The position numbers were made by a program, and so were the translations under genes. From Asterias rubens (Eukaryota; Echinodermata; Asteroidea; Forcipulatida; Asteriidae): DNA of 64,000 nt. The stretch spans positions 15,605,776 through 15,669,775 of the forward strand of contig NC_047072.1 in assembly GCF_902459465.1 (NCBI RefSeq), given 5' to 3'. Below, piece after piece: positions 34,401 to 49,400 of this stretch (position 1 is the first letter of the stretch; each line of letters starts with the position of its first letter). The notes beneath the pieces were generated by a model. That model made no database searches. It was given only the letters and a program-made list of their open reading frames with translations, and was not told where the DNA came from.

Positions 34401-37400
34401 ATCATAGCAGTCACTAGTCTTGGCCCAAGACGTCAGTGATTGATAGTGGGTCATGCTGTTAGAGGGCGAGCTATAACGATTTACAAGCTGAGTGCAGTAC
34501 ACTATCAACTATCGATTACTGACGTCTTGGGCCAAGACTAAACAGTCATCTGCTCATCAGATGCGAGTGTCAAAACACTTCCGTTTGTATTTTCCCGGGG
34601 CCAGTCAAAATTCAAATAAATGTGTGAAAAACTGGAACTAAATTGAATTTCTCAAACCATAGCTCCTAGATCCGGAAGCCACAAGTTTAACATGTGGTTG
34701 GAAAATGGTCCCTGCTTTTACAAAACACATTTTCTTGCAACATGGTGCTTTGAATTGATGTTTGTTTGTGTGCATGATGTGGTTTTACGATATGGTTCAC
34801 ACATTGTATTATTTGATAATTTAGTGCACCAGCTTGGTGGTAGGTGCTATTAGTAACTAGTGTATTGATGAGAAAACATAAAGGAAAGTGTAAGACGGTG
34901 TCCCAGGGAAATCTGTTCAGCTGGCGATTCTGTCCCCCATATGGGAAATTAACATGGGCTGAAGGAGGACGATTCAAAAGAGGACGCTACCACAAGAAGT
35001 TTGTATACAGTTCAGTGTAAGGTGGGTCAGAATCTCCTACCACACGGTGCTTGAGGGGCTTGTTAGATTACTCACAGCAAATTTGAAACCACAAATGTTT
35101 CATTCTTATTACATATTTGTTATATTTTATTTTAATAAAACCACAAATCGTGGCCCAAGGGCCAAATTGCATGTGACGGTACAGATAAATATATTAAAAA
35201 TATAACAAAATATTGTTTATTGATTTGATATTTATTGGTGTGTTGTCTTTTAGAACAAGTGAAAGGAGTGCAACGGTAGTGGAGAATATTTTGGGATCAC
35301 TGAACCTGTTTATTCTGACTTGCGCTAGTGATTTAAGGACACAACTTTGTAAGCTTGGTGAAGACTCTATTGATAACTTACTACATGTATGGAAGAAATA
35401 CTCCACACCTGCTGTCAAGGTAAGATTTAGAGGGAGCAGGTTAGCTTTGTGGTATCTTTCCCTGCCTTTCACCTCTCTGGAGCCTGGTTCGAATCCCACC
35501 TTAGACCAGAGCCTGCCATGTGATTGGGCTTTCAGTCCCTACTTGATGTATCTTGGCTAAGCAGTCAATCACACTGGACTTTAGCTCTGGTGTTTCTGAT
35601 CAGCAGAGTGTTGGTTCGAATCCCACCTTAGACCAGAGCCTGCCATGTGATTGGGCTTTCAGTCCCTACTTGATGTATCTTGGCCAAGCAGTCAATCACA
35701 CTGAACTTTAGCTCTGGTGTTTCTGATCAGCAGAGTGTTGATTTGAATCCCACCTTAGACCAGAGCCTGCCATGTGATTGGGCTTTCAGTCCCTACTTGA
35801 TGTATGTTGGCCGAGCAGTCAATCACACTGGACTTTAGCTCTGGTGTTTCTGATCAGCAGAGTGTTGGTTTGAATCCCACCTTAGACCAGAGCCTGCCAT
35901 GTGATTGGGCTTTCAGTCCCTACTTGATGTATCTTAGCCGAGCAGTCAATCACACTGGACTTTAGCTCTGGTGTTTCTGATCAGCAGAGTGTTGGTTTGA
36001 ATCCCACCTTAGACCAGAGCCTGCCATGTGATTGGGCTTTCAGTCCCTACTTGATGTATGTTGGCCGAGCAGTCAATCACACTGAACTTTAGCTCTGGTG
36101 TTTCTGATCAGCAGAGTGTTGATTTGAATCCCACCTTAGACCAGAGCCTGCCATGTGATTGGGCTTTCAGTCCCTACTTGATGTATGTTGGCCAAGCAGT
36201 CAATCACACTGGACTTTAGCTCTGGTGTTTCTGATCAGCAGAGTGTTGATTTGAATCCCACCTTAGACCAGAGCCTGCCATGTGATTGGGCTTTCAGTCC
36301 CTACTTGATGTATCTTGGCCGAGCAGTCAATCACACTGGACTTTAGCTCTGGTGTTTCTGATCAGCAGAGTGTTGATTTGAATCCCACCTTAGACCAGAG
36401 CCTGCCATGTGATTGGGCTTTCAGTCCCTACTTGATGTATCTTGGCCGAGCAGTCAATCACACTGGACTTTAGCTCTGGTGTTTCTGATCAGCAGAGTGT
36501 TGGTTCGAATCCCACCTTAGACCAGAGCCTGCCATGTGATTGGGCTTTCAGTCCCTACTTGATGTATGTTGGCCAAGCAGTCAATCACACTGGACTTTAG
36601 CTCTGGTGTTTCTGATCAGCAGAGTGTTGGTTTGAATCCCACCTTAGACCAGAGCCTGCCATGTGATTGGGCTTTCAGTCCCTACTTGATGTATCTTGGC
36701 CAAGCAGTCAATCACACTGGACTTTAGCTCTGGTGTTTCTGATCAGCAGAGTGTTGGTTTGAATCCCACCTTAGACCAGAGCCTGCCATGTGATTGGGCT
36801 TTCAGTCCCTACTTGATGTATGTTGGCCGAGCAGTCAATCACACTGGACTTTAGCTCTGGTGTTTCTGATCAGCAGAGTGTTGGTTTGAATCCCACCTTA
36901 GACCAGAGCCTGCCATGTGATTGGGCTTTCAGTCCCTACTTGATGTATCTTGGCCAAGCAGTCAATCACACTGGACTTTAGCTCTGGTGTTGTGTCTGAT
37001 CAGCAGAGTGTTGGTTCGAATCACACCTTAGACCAGAGCCTGCCATGTGATTGGGCTTTCAGTCCCTACTTGATGTATCTTGGCCGAGCAGTCAATCACA
37101 CTGGACTTTAGCTCTGGTGTTTCTGATCAGCAGAGTGTTGGTTTGAGTCCCGGCTTGATGCTTGTGTCCTTGAGCAAGGCATTTAACCATTATTGATTTA
37201 TCCTTCGGATGAGACCTAAAGCTGTAGGTGCTGTGTCTTGTGCGATGTACATAAAAGAACCTACTTATCACTAAGAATAGGGGTTTGCCCTGGTGTTTCA
37301 GGCAATGGCTGCTGATTACACTAAAGCACCTTACACTTAAAATGTATTGAATAATTGTGTCTTATATTTCATAAACTTCAAAACCTGTTTGGAAGTAAGT

Positions 37401-40400
37401 AATGATAAGTGCTTTGAGACACTGAAGATAAAGAACTGTATAAATACTAGCTATGTGGGATTTCACAATCTTGGGTTTTTTCACTCTCCCATCTAGAATT
37501 CTGTGAAATAAATCTGTCGATATTGAGTTTGAGTTTTTTTCTGTCGATAAAGTTTGAGCATTATTTAAAGTAATAAATAAGATGGTAAGATAAATTTGTG
37601 ATGCTTTTGATATTGATGTTATAGGAGGAGGTTGTTGTGTTCTTGAGGATGCAGATGGCGTTACATCATCCTAAGGGAGTTGTTACAGAGGAGCAAGGGG
37701 CATATGCTGAAGACTTCACAGTCTGGAGGGTGAGTATGCTAATATTGGTCTTTTATTAATCATGGTCTTCATGGCTGAGTGGTCCAGTGCATTAGACTCA
37801 AGGTCTAGCCTTGTCCAAATGTGAGTTTGAGTCTGGTGCCCAATTTTATAAAGCTGCTTTTAAAAGCAGAAAATATTGCTTAACAGTTTTCTGCTAAGCA
37901 GAATTGAGTACAGTTAAAATGTGTACATGTGACATGGTAGTTTGCATGGTAACCTTATTCTGGTATGCATAACTTTTTGTTGTGCTGAGCTACTTTTTGT
38001 GCTTAAAGACAGTGGACACTATTGGTAATTGTCACAGACCAGTCTTCTCACTTGGTGTATCTCAACATATGAATAATATAACAAATCTGTGAAAGTTTGA
38101 GCTCAATGGGTTGTCAAAATTGTGAGATAATAATGAAAGAAAAAAACACCCTTGTCACACGAAGTTGTTTGCGTTTAGATGGTTGATTTCGAGACCTCAA
38201 GTTCTAAACTTGAGATCTCGAAATCAAATTTGTGGAAAATTACTTCTTTATCAAAAACTACGTCACTTCAGAGGGAGCTGTTTCTCACAATGTTTTATAC
38301 TATCAACCTCTCCCCATTACTCGTTACCAAATGAGGTTTTATGCTGGTAATTATTTTAAGTAATTACCAATAGTGTCCACTGCCTTTACGCAAATCTATG
38401 AAATTGGGCCCTGTGTCATTATTGATTTATTATTATGATGGGAGAAAAAGCTTTAGGAAACGCTCTGCAAAACCTCTTATGTCTTGTTGTTGTGGTTTTA
38501 ATTTGACTGACTTTCATGCCTTGTGTGTTCACATTGTATTTCAGGGTCATTTGAAGTATCTGTATGATGAGTTAGTTTACAATGAATGGACTAAAGTCAA
38601 CACTAGACGGAAACTCAAAGGTGTCATGTGAGTAGAAAATAAACTATAACTGCTTTAATAATTGTATGCATCCACTGTCCATCACCAACTGGATTCCTAT
38701 AATGAACTGCAGTAAGCAATGATGTCATGATATTATAAGTTATCACACAAGCGCGAGTTGAATACGGAAAAATGCGTGACATAGAACACACAAGACGCAT
38801 GGTAGTGATATTAGCCATGCAATATAGGTTTTTATCACCACTCCATTCTGCGAATCTGATTGGAGGATTAGCACGTACTTGAAGATAATTGTGATTGCCT
38901 AAATGTTAGATCAGAACACTTATCACAGGATTGTTGGAAGAACCAAAGCTTAGAGAAGATCTAAATAGCTGGGTATTGCTCTTAAAGACTGGCTCTAAGG
39001 TTAGATTCAGTTTTGTGATGCACTCATATGAAAAAGAAGGGAGTCTTTTTGAAAAATTATGTTTCTCAGATTGAAACAAATAAATTTTATTCCGTAAAAA
39101 AATGTCAATTATGTACAGCTTCCAATTTCTTTACTGCAAGTTTATTCTGATCGAAAATTATTTCTAATGTGTCATTATGGAGATTCAGGGTTTATGATGT
39201 CTGCTATTGTCTGGTGTTGAGGTGTAACCAATCTGATTTGAATCCTTTCATTGTTTATTGCCAGTGGTCGAGAGATCTTCAAGGAAACTGATGTAGATTT
39301 AGCAGCAGACATCTGCCATCAGGTAAAGAACAAACCTAGATTAATAATTTGTTGTTGTGCTTTACCCCTCCATTGATGTGTTTTAGGCACAGTACACTAG
39401 CCCCCCCCCCCCCCAGTCCTGTGTGAACAAAAGTCCACAGCTGTATTACTCAGGTAGGATTCGAACTTACAACAATTGCCATTCTAGAGCAGATGTTTTA
39501 CCAACTAGACCACCGAGCTTGCCCCTTAGCTAGAGACAGTTGTTTTACCAACTAGACCACCGAGCTTGCCCGTTAGCTAGAGACAGTTGTTTTACCAACT
39601 AGACCACCGGGCTTGCCCGTTAGCTAGAGACAGTTGTTTTACCAACTAGACCACCGAGCTTGCCCGTTAGCTAGAGACAGTTGTTTTACCAACTAGACCA
39701 CCGGGCTTGCCCGTTAGCTAGAGACAGTTGTTTTACCAACTAGACCACCGAGCTTGCCCCTTAGCTAGAGACAATTGTTTTACCAACTAGACCACAGAGC
39801 TTGCCCGTTAGCTAGAGACAGTTGTTTTACCAACTAGACCACCGAGCTTGCCCGTTAGCTAGAGACAGTTGTTTTACCAACTAGACCACCGAGCTTGCCC
39901 GTTAGCTAGGAGAGTTGTTTTACCAACTAGACCACCGAGCTTGCCCGTTAGCTAGAGACAGTTGTTTTACCAACTAGACCACTGAGCTTGCCCGTTAGCT
40001 AGAGACAGTTTGAAGAGACAGTTGTCTTACCAACTAGACCACCGAGCTTGCCCCTTAGCTAGAGACAGTTGTTTTACCAACTAGACCACCTAGCTTGCCC
40101 GTTAGCTAGAGACAGTTGTTTTACCAACTAGACCACCGAGCTTGCCCGTTAGCTAGAGACAGTTTGAAGAGACAGTTGTCTTACCAACTAGACCACCGAG
40201 CTTGCCCCTTAGCTAGAGACAGTTGTTTTACCAACTAGACCACCGAGCTTGCCCGTTAGCTAGAGACAGTTGTTTTACCAACTAGACCACTGAGCTTGCC
40301 CGTTAGCTAGAGACAGTTTGAAGAGACAGTTGTCTTACCAACTAGACCACCGAGCTTGCCCCTTAGCTAGAGACAGTTGTTTTACCAACTAGACCACCGA

Positions 40401-43400
40401 GCTTGCCCGTTAGCTAGAGACAGTTGTTTTACCAACTAGACCACCGAGCGTGCCAGTTAGCTAGAGACAGTTGTTTTACCAACTAGACCACCGAGCTTGC
40501 CCCTTAGCTAGAGACAGTTGTTTTACCAACTAGACCACCGAGCTTGCCCGTTAGCTAGAGACAGTTGTTTTACCAACTAGACCACCGAGCTTGCCCGTTA
40601 GCTAGAGACAGTTTGAAGAGACAGTTGTCTTACCAACTAGACCACCGAGCTTGCCCGTTAGCTAGAGACAGTTGTTTTACCAACTAGACCACCGAGCTTG
40701 CCCGTTAGCTAGAGACAGTTGTTTTACCAACTAGACCACCGAGCTTGCCCCTTAGCTAGAGACAGTTGTTTTACCAACTAGACCACCTAGCTTGCCCGTT
40801 AGCTAGAGACAGTTGTTTTACCAACTAGACCACCGAGCTTGCCCGTTAGCTAGAGACAGTTGTTTTACCAACTAGACCACCGAGCTTGCCCCTTAGCTAG
40901 AGACAGTTGTTTTACCAACTAGACCACCTAGCTTGCCCGTTAGCTAGAGACAGTTGTTTTACCAACTAGACCACCGAGCTTGCCCGTTAGCTAGAGACAG
41001 TTGTTTTACCAACTAGACCACTGAGCTTGCCCGTTAGCTAGAGACAGTTTGAAGAGACAGTTGTCTTACCAACTAGACCACCGAGCTTGCCCCTTAGCTA
41101 GAGACAGTTGTTTTACCAACTAGACCACCTAGCTTGCCCGTTAGCTAGAGACAGTTGTTTTACCAACTAGACCACCGAGCGTGCCAGTTAGCTAGAGACA
41201 GTTGTTTTACCAACTAGACCACCGAGCTTGCCCCTTAGCTAGAGACAGTTGTTTTACCAACTAGACCACCGAGCTTGCCCGTTAGCTAGAGACAGTTGTT
41301 TTACCAACTAGACCACCGAGCTTGCCCGTTAGCTAGAGACAGTTTGAAGAGACAGTTGTCTTACCAACTAGACCACCGAGCTTGCCCGTTAGCTAGAGAC
41401 AGTTGTTTTACCAACTAGACCACCGAGCTTGCCCGTTAGCTAGAGACAGTTGTTTTACCAACTAGACCACCGAGCTTGCCCCTTAGCTAGAGACAGTTGT
41501 TTTACCAACTAGACCACCGAGCTTGCCCGTTAGCTAGAGACAGTTGTCTTACCAACTAGACCACCGAGCTTGCCCCTTAGCTAGAGACAGTTGTTTTACC
41601 AACTAGACCACCGAGCTTGCCCCTTAGCTAGAGACAGTTGTTTTACCAACTAGACCACCTAGCTTGCCCGTTAGCTAGAGACAGTTGTTTTACCAACTAG
41701 ACCACCGAGCGTGCCAGTTAGCTAGAGACAGTTGTTTTACCAACTAGACCACCGAGCTTGCCCCTTAGCTAGAGACAGTTGTTTTACCAACTAGACCACC
41801 GAGCTTGCCCGTTAGCTAGAGACAGTTGTTTTACCAACTAGACCACCGAGCTTGCCCGTTAGCTAGAGACAGTTGTTTTACCAACTAGACCACCGAGCTT
41901 GCCCGTTAGCTAGAGACAGTTGTTTTACCAACTAGACCACCGAGCTTGCCCGTTAGCTAGAGACAGTTGTTTTACCAACTAGACCACCGAGCTTGCCCGT
42001 TAGCTAGAGACAGTTGTTTTACCAACTAGACCACCGAGCTTGCCCGTTAGCTAGAGACAGTTGTTTTACCAACTAGACCACCTAGCTTGCCCGTTAGCTA
42101 GAGACAGTTGTTTTACCAACTAGACCACCGAGCGTGCCAGTTAGCTAGAGACAGTTGTTTTACCAACTAGACCACCGAGCGTGCCAGTTAGCTAGAGACA
42201 GTTGTTTTACCAACTAGACCACCGAGCTTGCCCGTTAGCTAGAGACAGTTGTTTTACCAACTAGACCACCGAGCTTGCCCCTTAGCTAGAGACAGTTTGA
42301 AGAGACAGTTGTTTTACCAACTAGACCACCGAGCGTGCCAGTTAGCTAGAGACAGTTGTTTTACCAACTAGACCACCGAGCTTGCCCCTTAGCTAGAGAC
42401 AGTTGTTTTACCAACTAGACCACCGAGCTTGCCCCTTAGCTAGAGACAGTTTGAAGAGACAGTTGTTTTACCAACTAGACCACCGAGCTTGCCCCTTAGC
42501 TAGAGACAGTTGTTTTACCAACTAGACCACCGAGCTTGCCCGTTAGCTAGAGACAGATGTTTTACCAACTAGACCACCGAGCTTGCCCGTTAGCTAGAGA
42601 CAGTTGTCTTACCAACTAGACCACCGAGCTTGCCCGTTAGCTAGAGACAGTTGTTTTACCAACTAGACCACCGACCTTGCCCCTTAGCTAGAGACAGTTG
42701 TCTTACCAACTAGACCACCGAGCTTGCCCCTTAGCTAGAGACAGTTGTTTTACCAACTAGACCACCGAGCTTGCCCGTTAGCTAGAGACAGTTGTTTTAC
42801 CAACTAGACCACCGAGCTTGCCCGTTAGCAAGAGACAGTTGTTTTACCAACTAGACCACCGAGCTTGCCCGTTAGCTAGAGACAATTGTTTTACCAACTA
42901 GACCACAGAGCTTGCCCGTTAGCTAGAGACAGTTGTTTTACCAACTAGACCACCAGTCTTGCCCGTTAGCTAGAGACAGTTGTTTTACCAACTAGACCAC
43001 CGAGCTTGCCCGTTAGCTAGAGACAGTTGTTTTACCAACTAGACCACCGAGCTTGCCCGTTAGCTAGAGACAGTTGTTTTACCAACTAGACCACCGGGCT
43101 TGCCCGTTAGCTAGAGACAGTTGTTTTACCAACTAGACCACCGAGCTTGCCCGTTAGCTAGAGACAGTTGTCTTACCAACTAGACCACCGAGCTTGCCCA
43201 TTAGCTAGAGACAATTGTTTTACCAACTAGACCACCGAGCTTGCCCATTAGCTAGAGACAGTTTGAATCCTATATATTAGAGGAGGGTACCTAAATTTGC
43301 ATCGGGATGAAGTGTTTTGTTTGTTAGATGATAGTTTTGCAAATTGAAATTCTGCCAAACAAATTGAAAGGCGTCTGCTACAGGCTATATAAAATTTCTT

Positions 43401-46400
43401 CTGGTATTGATTAATTTACAGTGTATTTCTATTTGCTAATCAGATCCTATGCCGGAGTGACTCAACAGCAGATGATAAAACTCCAGGCATCAATCCTGAC
43501 TTGAACCAATCATCAAATAGCTCTCGTTATATCAGCCAGGGCGGTAGTGCAGCTAAACGACGTAAGGTTGACTCCTCAGGATGTAGTTGGGAGATTCTAC
43601 TAGACATGATCTCTATCCAGACCTCAAATCTTATCCCATGGTGAGTTCCATTGCTAATAGTCCTGTGGTTTGAGCGATTCTGTGTTAGAGACTACGCATA
43701 GCGTACTGTCATAAGACGCATCAAGAATGTAGTTGGGAGATTCTACTAGACATGATCTCTATCCAGACCTCAAATCTTATCCCATGGTGAGTTCCATTGC
43801 TAATAGTCCTGTGGTTTGAGCCATTCTGTGTTAGAGACTACGCATAGCGTACTGTCATAAGACGCATCAAGAATGTAGTTGGGAGATTCTACTAGACATG
43901 ATCTCTATCCAGACCTCAAATCTTATCCAATGGTGAGTTCCATTGCTAATAGTCCTGTGGTTTGAGCCATTCTGTGTTAGAGACTACGCATAGCGTACTG
44001 TCAAAAGACGCATCAAGAATGTAGTTGGGAGATTCTACTAGACATGATCTCTATCCAGACCTCAAATCTTATCCCATGGTGAGTTCCATTGCTAATAGTC
44101 CTGTGGTTTGAGCCATTCTGTGTTAGAGACTACGCATAGCGTACTGTCATAAGACGCATCAAGAATGTAGTTGGGAGATTCTACTAGACATGATCTCTAT
44201 CCAGACCTCAAATCTTATCCAATGGTGAGTTCCATTGCTAATAGTCCTGTGGTTTGAGCCATTCTGTGTTAGAGACTACGCATAGCGTACTGTCATAAGA
44301 CGCATCAAGAATGTAGTTGGGAGATTCTACTAGACATGATCTCTATCCAGACCTCAAATCTTATCCCATGGTGAGTTCCATTGCTAATAGTCCTGTGGTT
44401 TGAGCCATTCTGTGTTAGTGACTACGCATAGCGTACTGTCAAAAGACGCATCAAGAATGAAGTTGGGAGATTCTACTAGACATGATCTCTATCCAGACCT
44501 CAAACCTTATCCCATGGTGAGTTCCATTGCTAATAGTCCTGTGGTTTGAGCCATTCTGTGTTAGAGACTACGCATAGCGTACTGTCAAAAGACGCATCAA
44601 GAATGTAGTTGGGAGATTCTACTAGACATGATCTCTATCCAGACCTCAAATCTTATCCCATGGTGAGTTCCATTGCTAATAGTCCTGTGGTTTGAGCCAT
44701 TCTGTGTTAGAGACTACGCATAGCGTACTGTCATAAGACGCATCAAGAATGTAGTTGGGAGATTCTACTAGACATGATCTCTATCCAGACCTCAAATCTT
44801 ATCCCATGGTGAGTTCCATTGCTAATAGTCCTGTGGTTTGAGCCATTCTGTGTTAGAGACTACGCATAGCGTACTGTCATAAGACGCATCAAGAATGTAG
44901 TTGGGAGATTCTACTAGACATGATCTCTATCCAGACCTCAAATCTTATCCTATGGTGAGTTCCATTGCTAATAGTCCTGTGGTTTGAGCCATTCTGTGTT
45001 AGAGACTACGCATAGCGTACTGTCATAAGACGCATCAAGTCTCGGAGAAACTGACACTATCTCATTCATTTTCGTCCCTGTGATCAACTAACTGTATGCA
45101 GTTTAGGGTGACCATATCAAAACATGATTAATTTGGAATGTATTGCTTCAAAATACGTGTATTTTGACTAAGTCCCTGCGAAGGGCCTGTCAGGAATTTA
45201 ATGTTTTTAACAAGCGTGTGCGCAAAGCAGTAACTTTTGGTTAGCCAATCAGCATTTATTTTCAGTGCTTTCCTTCCAGGTGTTAGTGACAGGAGGTATC
45301 TTGATATGTCATGCTGCCCATGGTAGAGAGAGTTCTGTACTTCTGTAGTTCTGCACATACTGTAACATCCACAAAACCTCCCAAAAGTACTTCTTCTTAT
45401 GTTTCTTCTTGCAAGATGATTTAGAATGATTTTATTGAATCGTCCCTCAGGTTGCAACTAATCCAGTTAGTACTACACAAGTATCCAAACAGTCTTCCAC
45501 TGGACCAACTACTGCCGTTAATATCAAAGCTTCATCAAGTACAGACTGAAAGCAAAAGGTGTGTGTAGATCAAGGTTACTCCATTGCTGCTCTAGTTAAT
45601 CTTTCTTTGTTTAATTCCAAATGAAAAAAATAGTTAATGGCCTGACGTTTCGACCCTAGCAGAGTCTTTCTCGAAGGCTAAATTCCAAATGAATTACAAC
45701 TTGAGTGTTCACTTGTGACTTAGCAGGTCATTGTACTAAACAGTCTTGATTTGCTGTGCCATTTTAGGAAACAAATATTAATTGGGTTCAGTTTGAAATT
45801 CAAATCAAAATATATTTTGGCCGTAAATAATAATTCTGTATTTACCAGCCTGTTATAACTGATGTTTAAATTCAACAATTAATCATCAAATTGGGCAAAT
45901 CTTTTTCCAGAGCCGAAGTACAAACATGGTTGTTAAAGACACTACAAGCGTTGGCTGTTTGTCAATTTAAACTGAGCAATCTACCCACTGGATTAGTAAC
46001 AGCATTGCAAACAGAGTGGAACAAGATCTGGTCCTGTGCCATTAGGTGAGTCAAAGATTGAGAAACATTACACATTTTGTCACTGTGTTTTAAAAACAGG
46101 TCCTGCTGTTCCATGATTTGGGTAAATCCTGTTTTAAGTTGAACTATTCAGTCTTCCTACTTAAGTCTGTTCTCCAAATTTGTTTGCCCTTTGAAATATT
46201 TAAAAATTGTTGTTATTAATGCGATCAGAAAAGTCTACTTTAGCCTACACCATGTGTACATGTAGGTCAGCCCTTGTACTTGACAACATATTTTTCCAGG
46301 GAACAAATTGCCAGACTACTTTTCAAACTGCTGTCCATAGACTGCTGACTGTTTTTACGAAACCCCAAATAAAGCTGACATTTTTACAACTATAAATATC

Positions 46401-49400
46401 AGTAGCTTTGTAGGCATGAGCCAAAATAGCAATACCGGGAATGATCATGGCTCATGACATCAGGTGAATTAGCCCAGTATATTCTAAAACAATCTGCAGT
46501 CTTTAAAAGATGTTGTGCTTCAATTAATTACAGAACGATCAGCTTGCATTCAGCCGAGTGTGATGGATTTGACCTTTTGACCTCTATGTTGCATTATGGG
46601 ATAGTCAACCCAGACAAGGAACACTGGCGCCTCTTCATGGCAGACTCTACTCAACCAACAAGGTAAATTTATTCATTTATATAGTGCAAATTCCAATAAG
46701 GTTTTCAATAAGATTCAAATGTGCTGATAATAAAAAATACAAAAAAATACACTATAAGAATACCCATTTGCGCTAATACACACATTAAACTTCCTCCCTC
46801 AACATGCCCCGTCTAACTTTGTCTCCATCAACTATGCAGATTTCTCTGCTGAAATCATCTGGAAGTGCAACACCACTGCATTGCCATCAATCGTTCTTGG
46901 AAAGTTTAAGAGGGAAAATACATTTGTTTTGAAGAAGATTTTCATTTGAGTTTTCAATAAACATGTATTACAGCTGTAACATTGAATCAAATGATTGAAT
47001 CAAATGCAGTGGGCATGCCTCAATGAGAAACGCTAAAAACTATTTGTGTTGTTATTTGTGTTTATTGTTATTATTAAATGTAACACAGTAGCATAAGCTA
47101 CACATATATTCCACTGAAAAACTCATAGTCCAAATTGTTGAAGACTTAACTATTGCATATAACTTAACTATGCATTGAAATGATTTTTATTTACAGGAGC
47201 TCTGTTCAATTTTTGGCAATGTATCTGAGCCATCATTCTCTACCAGAGAACTACACCTGTAAACCTGGTGGGATCCTAGTCTCTGAATCAGCCGCTGTTA
47301 AAGGAATCTATCCATTAAGACACCAGCTGCTCAATTGGCTTCTACCAATAGAGGAACAAGATGAGCCTGGAGAGAGACTAATTATGACGCTCCTTAAAAG
47401 GTATGAACACCTGCAATGTGGTGGCCTAACGGTCTAGTACACCAAACTCAAGTTCTGGGCGAATTGCACCAAGTGGTCTCAAACCAATCTATGTGCTATA
47501 GTGGGCTAACTTGAGATGCGCTTAGGCAGTCTTTAATCATAGACCGATTGCAATACCACATTCTATACTTAAAGAGCCAGTCTTAAATCATTAGACTGTG
47601 TTGAGCTGGCTGTAATTGTTTTTTGTTTTGTTTTAAAACGAGGGGCTACATGATGTTGAAGATGATGATTTGCAAAGAGCCTTACTACCAAGGCAAAGAC
47701 TTGTACCACCAAGGCAATAAGGAACTTTTGTTCCAAAGTCTCCCATTGCCTCTGTTGCATCTGTGAAGTGTCAAGCCTGACTTAAAGGAATGTGTCATTT
47801 TTCTAATTCCAAATGTTTACCATCCCCCTAACTTCCCTTTAACCTACCAAGATAATGACAACCTGTTGATCTCATTTTATTTATTAACAGCCTACCAACC
47901 ACCCTGGTAGCCAAGGTTTTGGGTAAACTGACCCAACGTACTACCCAGTGTAGACCTCAAGACACAACCCACAACAATCCTCCAGATCCCACAAGAAGCA
48001 AGACAGAACAAACACTGCAAGATGTAGAGACACTGTATCTCCAGTCCTCCTTTAATAAACTAGTCTGGCAAGTTACTGAGGATAGATGTCTGAGTGAGAG
48101 TGATGTTAAAGGAGGTTCTGCTAGCGTGGTACTCTCAGTCAAACAGAGTTTAATGAAGACTCTTGAGATTATCGGAATTCAAGTTCTAGACTTCTCAAGC
48201 AATGAGGTTATTATATTCATTTTGGTTTTGCCCATATACACTCTGATGTGTGTTAGCACCGATACTCAGTACTTTCCCAAGCTCTGTCAACAAAATCACA
48301 TGCTTATCACTCGGGTGGGATTCGAACCCACGAACTTTGCAATTTTAGAGCAGAGGTTATTATATAAACTTAGAACTCATCCAAACTGAAGTGTACTCGG
48401 CATCTAAGATGGACACGTACTTTTTTGCCATCCCAATTAACTTTCATCATTGGTACTTCGCACCCTGCACTGGTTACCATGTCAATGAGCCCATAGTTTT
48501 CAAGGTTTCATTCCTCATTAATAAATACATTCGTGAGTTGGAACCAGCGTCTTTTCTGGAAATTAACCAACCACCATGCTTTATAGTTGAAAGTAACTGC
48601 TTAAATATGACTAGAGACAGTTGCTATGTCATATGGTTCAGGGCAAGCTTTTATTTAGAAACCTCTAGATGAGCAAAACCTGGTACACATTCATTTTAGA
48701 GGCACTCCAACTTTAACGAGAGGTAAAAGACTTGTCATTTTTTCACAACTTTCATGAGGACTCTACCTATTGGAAAATGGGTGCATCACAAAACATGATT
48801 TTACATTGGAGCCTTATATTTTGATGCTGTTTCATTTACAGGTGTCTTGTTTTGAGGCTTTGATCCACTATGCCAGCTTTCTATGCAAGACTCTATCATG
48901 GCTAATTCAACTTGGTGTTCTATCAAATCTAGAGATTGCTCAATCAAAAGTCACTGACAGCTTAAAGGTACACACTTATTACTTTGAATAATAGACCCTC
49001 GACTAGAGGTCATAAGAAGGTTACTCATTGCCCCATCCTGTGCGTTGGCATACAAAGATGTGGGTTTCCGTTTTCATCATTGGTTTATCTTTAAGATGGC
49101 AGCGTGATGACATCAATGCAAAAGGTATACAACAATAACAGTAACTTTTTATTTATGCCAATTAATTCTAAATTGATTTTCATGGTGCAGAGAGATAAAG
49201 TCAAATAATCATATCATAATGAAAAGGAACCTTATAACAACAGGTGGTAGATAAAAATGTATTATTAAAGCAATGACAAATAGATTAACAAACAAAATCA
49301 ATACTCTTGAAGCTACAGAATGCTGTCTTGAAAAGGTGAGTATTCAGAGAAATATGAAAGTGTGGATATTACAAATATTGAATATCTTGAAGAACATCAT

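Noticed and set aside
39525..43264. A CRISPR-like array
   Set aside because: Eukaryotic intron, unit repeats with no unique spacers; it is a minisatellite.
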